Shown here piece after piece: positions 7,995-15,626 of a stretch of DNA of 45,715 nucleotides. The stretch covers positions 1 through 45,715 of the forward strand of contig NZ_LSJM01000035.1 in assembly GCF_001557215.1 (NCBI RefSeq). Direction: 5' to 3'. The stretch is from Sphingomonas sp. CCH9-E2 (lineage in GTDB: Bacteria; Pseudomonadota; Alphaproteobacteria; Sphingomonadales; Sphingomonadaceae). Below the pieces are notes generated by a model that was given only the letters and a program-made list of their open reading frames with translations, made no database searches and was not told the origin of the DNA. The position numbers and the translations under genes are program-made. Numbering within the stretch: position 1 is the stretch's first letter; each line of letters opens with the position of its first letter.

Positions 7995-8287
7995 TCTTCT
8001 TGCCTCCATCCAGTTCCGGCGCGTCGGATTATCAGGCGAAAAGCGACGCTCCAACTGAGCGTTCGAAAATTGCCCGATTGCAATGCCGGAAGGATATTGC
8101 GCGCCATCTACCCGTCGAGACGGGGGCGCTGTTCGGGTATCTAGAACTTGAGCCTTCCTTGGCGAATACCGAGTACCGATCGAGCCAGCCTCCCCAGGCT
8201 CTTGCCAAGATATCCTTCGCAACCGCAGTGCGAATAACGCCGATGAGCGATGAGTTGCGCGAGAAGTGGCTAACGCTGGCAGAATAG
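7995..8287. promoter_or_regulatory. Divergent promoter region between SIR2-like and helicase genes
   Basis: This region separates two divergent genes and should hold both promoters, though no strong -35/-10 pair stands out. At 8243 an ATG opens a 14-codon frame (MSDELREKWLTLAE) ending in TAG 8285-8287. That frame is the same as the helicase frame, and the next codon is the helicase GTG at 8288. It may be the true N-terminus cut by an amber codon, or a leader peptide. Confidence 0.4.
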
Positions 8288-11200
8288 GTGGAAAATTTCG
8301 ATGCCATCAGGCGAGCGGCGGCCGAACTTCGCCTCGAAGTCGACCCAGGCTTTACGGAGCTGCCTGCTGCAGAGGTGGTCAAGCGCGCGATCGACCGGTG
8401 TGAGCTGACGGTCGAAGAGCTCGGTCCGGATGATCCGGGACTGGCGGGATCGATCGGCGTTCTAGACCGAACATTCAACCTCGTTTTGGTGAGCAAGGCA
8501 CTGGAACCCGCGGCGCGCGAGGAAGTGATCGCGCATGAAATCGGACACTTCGTAGTTCACGAGGCACCGCGCCCGACGGTTGCCGCTGACTACAGCAAAC
8601 CGGGTGCAGGCGACCCGGCCCAGAGAATTGAAGCCTATGGCGTCAAGGAGCGTCGTGAAGCGCAGGCCAACGTCTTCGCACGCGAACTGCTGTTGCCTAG
8701 GGCGCTTGCCCGGCAATTGTTTATGGCCGGCGAGCGCGCGGCGGCGATAGCAGACCGGCTTGGCATTCGCCGGGAAACTGTCTTCCAGCAGCTCACCGAT
8801 GCGTTGCTGCTTCCGGAGATGACTCCGGCTAGGGACAACGCCTCGCGCCCGTCACCTCCTCCGGATCAATTTCAGGAGGAGGCGATCGTTCACCGCGGCG
8901 AGGCATTCTTACTTGAGGCGGGTCCCGGCACCGGCAAGACGAAGACGCTGGTGGAGCGGATCTCACGACTTCTCAAGAACAAGGAGGCCCAGGCCGACGA
9001 GATACTGGCGCTAACCTTTTCCAACAAGGCTGCGGGCGAGATTGCCGATCGCGTCGAAAAGGCAGCGGGTGCCGTTGCGGCCAATATCTGGACAGGGACC
9101 TTCCATGCCTTCGGTCTCGAGCTGCTTCGCAAATATCACGAGATTTTCGGAAAGGGGCAGGACCCGCGGCTGATCGACGGCAGCGAGGCCATCCATTTGC
9201 TGGAAGACAGCCTGCCGACGCTTCCCATCGTCCACCTGCAGAACTTGTTCGAGCCGGCGCTCGCGCTGCGCGACATCTTTCGTGCCATTTCCCGCGCCAA
9301 GGACGAACTCGCCAGCCCGGCAGACTATGAGGAAAAGGCCGAGGCAATGGCGAAGAAGGCGGCGGAGAACAACGACGCAGACGCCGCGCTCGACGCGGCG
9401 AAGGCCGCCGAAGTCGCGCTGGTCTATAAGTATTATCAGGCCAAGCTCGATGAGCTCCGAGCTGTTGATTACGGCGACCTTGTCATGCTGCCGGCCCTGA
9501 AACTTCGCGACGACGCGGAGTTCGCCAAAATCCTTCGCGCGCGTTTCAAGTGGATCCACGTCGACGAGTATCAGGACATCAATCGCGCCAGCGCCGTCCT
9601 CATCAAGGGTCTCGCCGGCGAAGGAAATAACCTGTGGGTCGTTGGAGACGCGAGGCAATCCATCTATCGCTTTCGCGGCGCATCAACCGCCAACATGGCG
9701 CAGTTCAAGAAGCACTATCCGGTTTCGCTCCGGCGCAGACTGGGGCGAAACTATCGCTCGACCAAGCCAATCGTCAGCCGCTTCATGGAATTCGGCAACG
9801 ACATGCAAGTGTCGGATTATGCGCTTCCGCTCGAGCTTGAAACGGAACGAGATGAACCTGGTACGCCTCCAAGCATTTCCGCCGCGGCAGACACTGAGGC
9901 GGAAATGGACGAGCTCGCAGGTGCCATCCGCGCGCTGGAGAAGGGCGGGACTGCGCTAAGGGACCAAGCCATATTGGCCAGAAGCAACGGGATTCTTGGG
10001 CGGGTCGGCGATGAGCTGGAAGCGCGCGGGATTCCGGTGCTCTATCTTGGTCCGCTCTTCGACCGCCCTGAAATACGCGATCTTCTTTCGCTGCTTGCAA
10101 TCGTCGGCGGGGCCGACGCACCGCTCCTGCGCGTCGCCGGCTTTCCCGAATATGGCGTTCCGCTCGACGACGTCGTCAAGCTTCTGGGGATCGCGCGTGA
10201 GACGAAGAGACCGGTGACCGAACTCATTGTTGATGCGGAGACCCTGGCGGTTTTGTCGGTGCCCGCACGTATGGGTCTCGAGCGCCTTGGAAATCATCTG
10301 CAGGGGTTTCATGCGGGACACACTCCGTGGTTCATCCTCATGGAATATCTGTTCGAGCGAAGCGACTATGTCGTCCATCTGACGGCCGGCCAGACACCGC
10401 GCGACGAGATGCGGCGCGTGGCAGTCCGCCAACTTGTCGAAGCGATGCGGTCGATGCCGCTGCGCGGCAGCAGGTCCCCCATCAAGCGCGGGTTGGAGCG
10501 CGTCCGGCATATGGTATTGCTTGCCGATGATAGGGAGTTGAGACGCCTCCCCGATGAGCTTGCCGGTCTCGATGGCGTCCAGCTGCTTACGATACATGGA
10601 AGCAAGGGACTTGAGTTCGAGGCTGTGCATTTGCCCTGCCTGTACGCTGGCGCGATCCCGGGGGCCGACCGGCAGCCGCGCTGCCCTCCGCCCGCCGGCT
10701 TGATCGACAACAGCGCCGAAACCGACAGTCACGTTGCCGAAGAGGAATGTCTCTTCTTCGTGGCCTTGTCGCGTGCGCGTACACATCTGCGACTTTATCG
10801 CGCGGCAAGACGTGCGGGCAAGAATTCGAACCCGTCGGCCTTCCTTAGCCGGCCGGGCCTTGCATTGCCGGTCCCGGCCGATTGTCAGAGGGTTACCAGG
10901 ATCTACCCGGTTGTCGCCCCATCCCCGCTGCCGGTACCGCCGCCGCCTGCAAAGCTGAAGCACCGCGACATCGAGCGCTACGACGATTGTCCGCGTCGCT
11001 TCTATTATGAGCGCGTTGCCTCGCTCCGCGGCGATGCACCCGAAAGTGCCTATCTCGAGGCTCATCGCTGCTTGCTGACGGTCCTCGATGCGGCTCGTGA
11101 AAGTGGGGTTGCCCTTGATGCGGCTCAGGTTTCGGCCATCTTCGAGAAGGCATGGTCCACGAGCCCACTGGTCGGCCACGTCTTCGAAACCTCTTACCGG

Positions 11201-11650
11201 AACCTGACGGAAGCCATGCTGGCCGGGCTCCTGCCTGTCCTCGCAGCGGGCAGCATGGAAGGTGAACCCAAATTATCCGTCGAGATTGGCGGGCGAACGG
11301 TTGAGCTACATGTCGACCAGATAATCGGCGACGGGTCCGGCACAATCTACCGTACAATCCGGGCCGGCAAGCAGAGCAAAGGCGAAGCGGACAAGATCGG
11401 CAACAGCCTGCTGCTGGAAGCCGTCAATCGGGGTGCCGTTAAATCTTGCCGCGTTGAAACCTTCCACCTGGCCGACGCCGCGACAACGCCCATCGAACAG
11501 ACCGACCGAAAGAAGGGCGCCAGACTCGAAACTAGTCGAACCATCGTCGCGGCGATCGACAAAGGGGAATTTCCACCCAAGCCGAGCGACTGGTCCTGCC
11601 CGCGCTGCCGCTACTTTTTCCTCTGCCCGGCCCCGGTGCCTCCCGTCTAA
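8288..11650 (+). CDS. ImmA/IrrE protease - UvrD helicase - PD-(D/E)XK fusion (1120 aa)
   Basis: Three domains are fused. Residues 1-180 are an ImmA/IrrE-type zinc peptidase with HEIGH at 83-87 and a downstream ERREAQANVFARELLLP helix supplying the third ligand. Residues about 190-860 are a superfamily 1 UvrD/PcrA helicase: Walker A GPGTGKT (212-218), TGTFHAF, HVDEYQDIN, GDARQSIYRFRGA, LTIHGSKGLEFE, VALSRARTHL. Residues about 880-1120 are a PD-(D/E)XK nuclease-like domain with an iron-sulphur-type cysteine set: C in YDDCPRRFYYE, then CPRCRYFFLC. The usual DxK motif is altered (IYRTIRAGK), so nuclease activity is uncertain. GTG 8288 directly follows TAG and has no good ribosome site, so the true start is doubtful. 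It leads the ubiquitin-like gene set, suggesting a DNA-sensing or DNA-cutting defence role. Confidence 0.8.
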   Translation: MENFDAIRRAAAELRLEVDPGFTELPAAEVVKRAIDRCELTVEELGPDDPGLAGSIGVLDRTFNLVLVSKALEPAAREEVIAHEIGHFVVHEAPRPTVAADYSKPGAGDPAQRIEAYGVKERREAQANVFARELLLPRALARQLFMAGERAAAIADRLGIRRETVFQQLTDALLLPEMTPARDNASRPSPPPDQFQEEAIVHRGEAFLLEAGPGTGKTKTLVERISRLLKNKEAQADEILALTFSNKAAGEIADRVEKAAGAVAANIWTGTFHAFGLELLRKYHEIFGKGQDPRLIDGSEAIHLLEDSLPTLPIVHLQNLFEPALALRDIFRAISRAKDELASPADYEEKAEAMAKKAAENNDADAALDAAKAAEVALVYKYYQAKLDELRAVDYGDLVMLPALKLRDDAEFAKILRARFKWIHVDEYQDINRASAVLIKGLAGEGNNLWVVGDARQSIYRFRGASTANMAQFKKHYPVSLRRRLGRNYRSTKPIVSRFMEFGNDMQVSDYALPLELETERDEPGTPPSISAAADTEAEMDELAGAIRALEKGGTALRDQAILARSNGILGRVGDELEARGIPVLYLGPLFDRPEIRDLLSLLAIVGGADAPLLRVAGFPEYGVPLDDVVKLLGIARETKRPVTELIVDAETLAVLSVPARMGLERLGNHLQGFHAGHTPWFILMEYLFERSDYVVHLTAGQTPRDEMRRVAVRQLVEAMRSMPLRGSRSPIKRGLERVRHMVLLADDRELRRLPDELAGLDGVQLLTIHGSKGLEFEAVHLPCLYAGAIPGADRQPRCPPPAGLIDNSAETDSHVAEEECLFFVALSRARTHLRLYRAARRAGKNSNPSAFLSRPGLALPVPADCQRVTRIYPVVAPSPLPVPPPPAKLKHRDIERYDDCPRRFYYERVASLRGDAPESAYLEAHRCLLTVLDAARESGVALDAAQVSAIFEKAWSTSPLVGHVFETSYRNLTEAMLAGLLPVLAAGSMEGEPKLSVEIGGRTVELHVDQIIGDGSGTIYRTIRAGKQSKGEADKIGNSLLLEAVNRGAVKSCRVETFHLADAATTPIEQTDRKKGARLETSRTIVAAIDKGEFPPKPSDWSCPRCRYFFLCPAPVPPV

Positions 11651-11752
11651 ATTTTTTTTGTAGACCGACTTCCGGGTTCGCGGACCCCAGCGATCAACCT
11701 CCTGTCGGTCCCGGCATTCCGTCGTGGCCCGAACGGCATGAGGTAATTTCAC
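11651..11752 (+). promoter_or_regulatory. Gap between helicase and multiubiquitin genes
   Basis: An eight-T tract (11652-11659) begins right after the helicase stop, but no clean hairpin precedes it, so termination here is uncertain. GAGGT ahead of ATG 11753 is the ribosome site of the multiubiquitin gene. A promoter for the three ubiquitin-like genes could lie here. Confidence 0.3.
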
Positions 11753-12436
11753 ATGGGTAACGAAGAAAAAGACAATGAAGCGAGCCGTCCGGGCCGTTTC
11801 AGCTTTCTCGTCAACAGCGAAACCTATCGCGCCGACGATCGTCTCATCGACGGTGAAGATGCGCTGCAGATCTCGGATCACGATCCGGCCGACCAGCACA
11901 TCCTGATCGAACTGAAGGATCGCGGCACCACGTCGGTGGGCCTCGACGAGAAGATCGATCTCGGCGGCGGTGACAAGGCGTTTCGTGCGTTCCGTGGCGA
12001 CCGCATCTATCGCCTCACCGTCGAGGGTCGCGGCTACGAATGGGGGCAGCGCAGCTTCGCTGAGAGCGAACTGCGCCGTATCCACCGCATCGAGGCCGAT
12101 GAGGTGTTCAGCATGTCGCTGCCGGGCGAGGATCTCATCATCGATGACGAAGGCGAGGTCGATCTCGAATCGGCGGGGGCCGAGCGTCTCGACGTGGTAA
12201 AGCGCCCCGAGGTGCGGATCACGGTCAACACCAAGCCGGTGAAGATCTCGCGCGGCTGGCACGATGGCCTCGCGATCAAGACGGCCGCTATCGCGCAGGG
12301 TGTTGCGATCCAGCTCGACTTCATCCTCGATCTCGAGGGCGAAGGCGTCCCGGCGCGCGTCATCGGCGATACCGATCGCGTGTTCATCCGTGGCGGCGAA
12401 AAGTTCGGCGCCGTCGACAACCACGAAGACAGCTAG
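11753..12436 (+). CDS. Multiubiquitin domain protein (227 aa)
   Basis: This is the ubiquitin-like modifier of a bacterial conjugation system. It holds three beta-grasp repeats at about residues 15-80, 84-149 and 153-221. The repeats share a starting strand (RFSFLVNSETY, IYRLTVEGRGYEW, EVRITVNTKPVKI), a central helix, and a closing strand with an acidic turn (GLDEKIDL, DDEGEVDL, DTDRVFI). This matches the multiubiquitin family of prokaryotic E1/E2/JAB neighbourhoods. The C-terminus is FGAVDNHEDS, without the diglycine of eukaryotic ubiquitin, so maturation by the JAB protease or non-standard chemistry would be needed. ATG 11753 has GAGGT about 9 bases upstream. The E2-like gene starts 1 base after its stop, so they are translationally coupled. 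Confidence 0.85.
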   Translation: MGNEEKDNEASRPGRFSFLVNSETYRADDRLIDGEDALQISDHDPADQHILIELKDRGTTSVGLDEKIDLGGGDKAFRAFRGDRIYRLTVEGRGYEWGQRSFAESELRRIHRIEADEVFSMSLPGEDLIIDDEGEVDLESAGAERLDVVKRPEVRITVNTKPVKISRGWHDGLAIKTAAIAQGVAIQLDFILDLEGEGVPARVIGDTDRVFIRGGEKFGAVDNHEDS

Positions 12437-12437
12437 G

Positions 12438-12857
12438 ATGAGCGAGATGCTCGCTGGCGTCACGGCCGCCATCGCGGAGCTGCGCGAACAATTCGCGCAG
12501 CTCCCGCTCCACGTTTATCCGTCTGCCTGTGGCGGCGCGCATGTGCTGATCGATGAAATCCCCCTCGGAAAGCCCTTCGCGCAGGAGACTACCTGGGTTG
12601 GCTTCTTCCTTTCCAACGCGTGTCCGGAAGACGACACCTACCCGTTCTGGGTTCGGTCGGATCTGAGCTTTGCAGATGGACGGGCTCTCTCGCCGCCGAT
12701 CCACGGCGCAAATCACTTTCCGGCAGCCGACACGCCCGGCCTCCCCCAGCGGCCGGCCGTGATGATCTCTCGCCGACAGCGAAACCAGTCGGTCTGGATT
12801 CAGGAATCTCCGCTGCTGAAACTCCTCTCCGTCATGAAGTGGATGACCGAACGATGA
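12438..12857 (+). CDS. E2/UBC-like protein (139 aa)
   Basis: This is the probable carrier enzyme that would accept the ubiquitin-like protein from the E1. Order and length fit a minimal UBC fold: N-terminal helix (VTAAIAELREQF), strands through TTWVGFFLSNACPEDDTYPFWVRSDL, a long loop with PIHGANHFP, then RPAVMISRRQRN and the C-terminal helix LLKLLSVMKWM. By eye, VMIS aligns with the ICLD-type segment that carries the catalytic Cys in eukaryotic E2s. No Cys is there; Ser111 is two residues away, and the only cysteines are C31 and C62. ATG 12438 lies 1 base after the multiubiquitin stop, and its own stop overlaps the next start (ATGA). Assignment rests on context and strand order. Confidence 0.7.
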   Translation: MSEMLAGVTAAIAELREQFAQLPLHVYPSACGGAHVLIDEIPLGKPFAQETTWVGFFLSNACPEDDTYPFWVRSDLSFADGRALSPPIHGANHFPAADTPGLPQRPAVMISRRQRNQSVWIQESPLLKLLSVMKWMTER

Positions 12858-14278
12858 AACAACGCTGCGAAATGCGCATGACGCGCTCGATGTATGAAGA
12901 GCTTTCCGCTCACCTTTTTCCTGGCGACGGCGACGAACATGGTGCCGTCATCCAGGCCGGGCTGCTGCAGACCCGTTCTGGGCCGGTACTCACCGCGCGG
13001 GCGCTCGTTCTCGCCGAAGAAGGCAAGGACTGGGTGCCCGGAAAACGCGGGTACCGGATGTTGCTTGCGCGCTTTATCGCGAAGCAGGCGCGCCTCTGCC
13101 GCGACGAGAAGCTCGTCTATCTCGCCGTGCACAACCACGGCGGCAACGACAGCGTCGCCTTTTCGAGCGTGGACATCGAATCCCACGAACGTGGCTTTCC
13201 GGCGCTACTGGATCTTGTCGAAGGCATGCCCGTCGGTTCACTGGTCTTCGCGCCCAATGCTGTTGCAGGCGATATCTGGTTTCCCGGCGGCGAGCGGTTG
13301 ACCCTCGATCGGCTGGTCGTGGTCGGCGCTAAGCGAAAAGTCCTGCGACCCCGACCGGAACGCACGGCTGCGGGCGAGGCCGGACGCTTCGACCGGCAGG
13401 TTCGGTTGTTCGGCGTCGAAGGGCAGGCGATACTGGCAGGCAGCCGTGTGGCGATCATCGGACTGGGCGGCGTTGGCTCGTTGCTTGTCGAACTGCTCGC
13501 ACGGCTCGGTGTCGGACAGTTCGTCCTCGTCGACCCCGACCGCGTCGATCCCACAAACGTGCCGCGCCTGGTCGACGCGACATCATGGGACGCGATGGCC
13601 TGGCTGGTCGGCAAACCTCGTCCGCAATGGATTCGCAAGCTCGGCAGGCGCTTCGCCACCAGGAAAGTCGATCTCTCGCGCCGCGCGATCCGCCGCGCCA
13701 ACCGCAAAGCGCGTGTCGAGCGTCACTTCTCGGTCATGGAGAAGCCCGAAGTCGTCGCAGCGATCAAGGACTGTGACTTCATCTTCCTCGCAGCCGACGG
13801 CCACAGGGCGCGCCGGTTGTTCAACGCGCTGGTTCATCAGTATCTGATCCCGGGCGTTCAGATGGGGACTCGCATCCAGGTCGACCCCGAAAGCGGTGCT
13901 GTGATCGATGTCCACACGACTACGAGGCCCGTCTCGCCCGCCAAGGGCTGCATGCTGTGCAACCAAGCAGTCAGCCAGGTGCGCCTTCGCGAAGAGAGCA
14001 TTTCGCAGGAAATGCGCGCAGGCCAGCGCTACGTCGATGAGAATGACGCACCCGCGCCGAGCGTCATTACCCTCAATGCGCTGAGCGCCTCGCAAGCTGC
14101 CAATGACTTTCTATTCTATATTACGGGATTGGCACACCGGATGCGTTCGGCGGCACGATTCAAGGGCGTCCGCTGTGGCGAGGCCTTCGCTTCGTCGAAC
14201 CGCGAGCAGACGGAGAATGCCCTGACTGTGGCTCGGGCGGAAGGAGTGCTCGCGGCGACCATGCGCGATTGCCATTGA
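12854..14278 (+). CDS. JAB/MPN protease - ThiF/E1-like fusion (474 aa)
   Basis: The N-terminal JAB/MPN metalloprotease has the full JAMM set: E28 (GDEHGAV), H93-x-H95 (VHNHGG), S104 and D107 (FSSVD). It could process or remove the ubiquitin-like protein. The C-terminal ThiF/E1-like domain adenylates the modifier C-terminus: GLGGVGS at 203-209, VLVDPDRVDPTNVPRL (D227, R238), and a CxxC (C366, C369). Compared with typical ThiF domains there is a basic insert around residues 258-285. The fusion suits a system in which one protein both matures and activates the modifier. The start overlaps the E2 stop by 4 bases, so the three genes are one translational unit. Chemistry is inferred from the families. 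Confidence 0.85.
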   Translation: MKQRCEMRMTRSMYEELSAHLFPGDGDEHGAVIQAGLLQTRSGPVLTARALVLAEEGKDWVPGKRGYRMLLARFIAKQARLCRDEKLVYLAVHNHGGNDSVAFSSVDIESHERGFPALLDLVEGMPVGSLVFAPNAVAGDIWFPGGERLTLDRLVVVGAKRKVLRPRPERTAAGEAGRFDRQVRLFGVEGQAILAGSRVAIIGLGGVGSLLVELLARLGVGQFVLVDPDRVDPTNVPRLVDATSWDAMAWLVGKPRPQWIRKLGRRFATRKVDLSRRAIRRANRKARVERHFSVMEKPEVVAAIKDCDFIFLAADGHRARRLFNALVHQYLIPGVQMGTRIQVDPESGAVIDVHTTTRPVSPAKGCMLCNQAVSQVRLREESISQEMRAGQRYVDENDAPAPSVITLNALSASQAANDFLFYITGLAHRMRSAARFKGVRCGEAFASSNREQTENALTVARAEGVLAATMRDCH

Positions 14279-14453
14279 TCGAGTGAAAGTGACCCTCGAC
14301 GTGTGGCCACTTACGCCCGTTTGATGGAACCCCGTATCCAATGACGATACTTGTCGGCTTGCAGCGCACTGGCATGTAGCCCAACGGCTGCTTTCGGAGC
14401 GTTGCGATATCGGAAGCTACGACTGAGATTGGGGCGCTTTGCCGGCATGCTTG

Positions 14454-14484
14454 AAAAACGACCTGTCCGTTAGCGGACAGGTCG
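14454..14484 (-). terminator. Rho-independent terminator of the recombinase gene
   Basis: On the minus strand an 11-bp perfect stem (CGACCTGTCCG, loop CTAA, CGGACAGGTCG) is followed by TTTTT, 8 bases after the recombinase stop codon. The E1-like gene ends at 14278 on the other strand; 14279-14453 holds no gene I can support. Confidence 0.9.
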
Positions 14485-14491
14485 CTCTGAG

Positions 14492-15124
14492 TCAGATTTC
14501 GGTTCGCTCTGCCAAAAGCAGGGCATCCTCGATATCAACGCCAAGATACCTGACCGTGTTTTCAATTTTGGTGTGGCCTAACAGAATCTGGATCGCCCTG
14601 AGATTGCCTGTGGCTTTGTAGATCATCGCGGCCTTAGTGCGTCGCATCGAATGAGTACCATATTCGGCCCGCCTGAGACCGATCGCCGTCACCCGTTCAT
14701 CGACGAGCCGAGCGTATTGTCTCGTGCTCAAATGGCTGGCGTGGTCAACGCGGCTCGGAAAGGCGTAGTCGGCGATCATTCCGCCGCGGCGTTCGAGCCA
14801 TGTCAGGAGGCTTGCCCGAACATCGGCAGTCAATTCGAATTGGACGGGTCGGCCTGTTTTCTGTTGGATGACTATCGCACGCGTCCTGATGTCAGTACCC
14901 GACACCAGATCGCCAATTTTTATTTTGACCAAATCACAACCTCGCAGCTTGCTATCGATTGCGAGATCAAACAGCGCCCGATCGCGAAGTCGTCCCTCGC
15001 GTTCGAGAAAGAAGCGAACAGCCCATATCTGTTTCTGTGTTAGAGGCCGCTTTGTACCTACACTCTTCCCGGCATTCCAAGCCGGACGCGCCTGCATGGC
15101 GGGATCGTATTTTGAGTATCCCAC
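14492..15124 (-). CDS. Tyrosine recombinase/integrase without N-terminal domain (210 aa)
   Basis: This is the catalytic domain of a phage-integrase-family site-specific recombinase. By numbering from an ATG at 15130, the active-site set is R63 (SKLRGCDL), K91, H160-x-x-R163 (GTHSMRRTK), H186 (LLGHTKIENT) and nucleophile Y195 (VRYLGVD). Full integrases have about 100 more N-terminal residues forming a core-binding domain; here only ~50 residues precede the catalytic part. Such short recombinases are common on alphaproteobacterial plasmids and islands. GTG 15124 is preferred because AAGGAG (15132-15137) lies 7 bases upstream, while ATG 15130 is only 1 base from it. The gene sits between the ubiquitin-like locus and the metal region, so it may mark an element edge. 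Confidence 0.85.
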   Translation of the reverse strand: MGYSKYDPAMQARPAWNAGKSVGTKRPLTQKQIWAVRFFLEREGRLRDRALFDLAIDSKLRGCDLVKIKIGDLVSGTDIRTRAIVIQQKTGRPVQFELTADVRASLLTWLERRGGMIADYAFPSRVDHASHLSTRQYARLVDERVTAIGLRRAEYGTHSMRRTKAAMIYKATGNLRAIQILLGHTKIENTVRYLGVDIEDALLLAERTEI

Positions 15125-15139
15125 GATCATTCTCCTTGG

Positions 15140-15234
15140 CCCTGATTGGCCGCCAAGAATGTCGCGCCAATGCCCTTTTATTTTGGTCAGACCGCCGCCG
15201 CCGATTCCGACGCAAAGCGACCACCCTGATTGGC
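15140..15234. repeat. 11-bp direct repeats beside the recombinase
   Basis: CCCTGATTGGC occurs at 15140-15150 and again at 15224-15234, in the 117-base gap upstream of the recombinase. The first copy is flanked by CTTGGC and GCCAAG as an inverted pair (15135-15156). These could be recombinase binding sites, but no second att site is identified. Confidence 0.35.
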
Positions 15235-15241
15235 GAGACAG

Positions 15242-15622
15242 TTAGTCATCACGGTCATCGTGATACCATACCCGCAAGTTCGACGCCGGCTCGTCCGACG
15301 GCAGGCGTACGAATACTCCAAAATCAGAGCTGCGATGACGGCGTGTGAGCGGCGTACGCCAACGCGCCTTTCCTAAGACGGCGGTGCCATCTGCCAGCGT
15401 GACGGACGCATGCAAGTGAGCAGCGGGCGGCGTGCTCGAGCCCGTGCGAAGTCGAACCTTCCCGGTGACCATAAGGCCGTCCGGTCGTGGTTTGCTTTTC
15501 ACCCAATATATCGTGATGGGCACACGATCCTCTTGTGACTCCATCGTGGGTGTATGCGCAGCAGCAGCGGGGGTCAGCATTGTCGCGAACATGCCGGACG
15601 CACAGGCAGTCAGAAATTTCAT
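15242..15622 (-). CDS. Small exported protein ending the czc/nre operon (126 aa)
   Basis: This is a secreted or periplasmic protein with an N-terminal signal (MKFLTACASGMFATML...AAAAHT). The mature part is a beta-rich domain: ITIYWVKSKPRPDGLMVTGKVRLR, HLHASVTLADGT, LTRRHRSSDFGVFV, and LRVWYHDD at the end. The lipoprotein at 34347-34772 has the same order (IYW, G..VR.R, H....V, RR.R...F.V.L, YHH), so the two are paralogs at the ends of the two metal operons. ATG 15622 has AAGGTGA a few bases upstream, inside the 3' end of the MFS gene, so it is the last gene of that operon. The function is unknown; metal binding is a guess. Confidence 0.7.
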   Translation of the reverse strand: MKFLTACASGMFATMLTPAAAAHTPTMESQEDRVPITIYWVKSKPRPDGLMVTGKVRLRTGSSTPPAAHLHASVTLADGTAVLGKARWRTPLTRRHRSSDFGVFVRLPSDEPASNLRVWYHDDRDD

Positions 15623-15626
15623 CGCT

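Noticed and set aside
7995..8222. N-terminal extension of the SIR2-like protein
   Set aside because: The extension has no domain character, while ATG 7994 has a strong ribosome site and begins exactly at the Rossmann strand.
11651..11660. T8 tract after the helicase as a terminator
   Set aside because: No stable hairpin lies immediately before the tract, so termination cannot be claimed.
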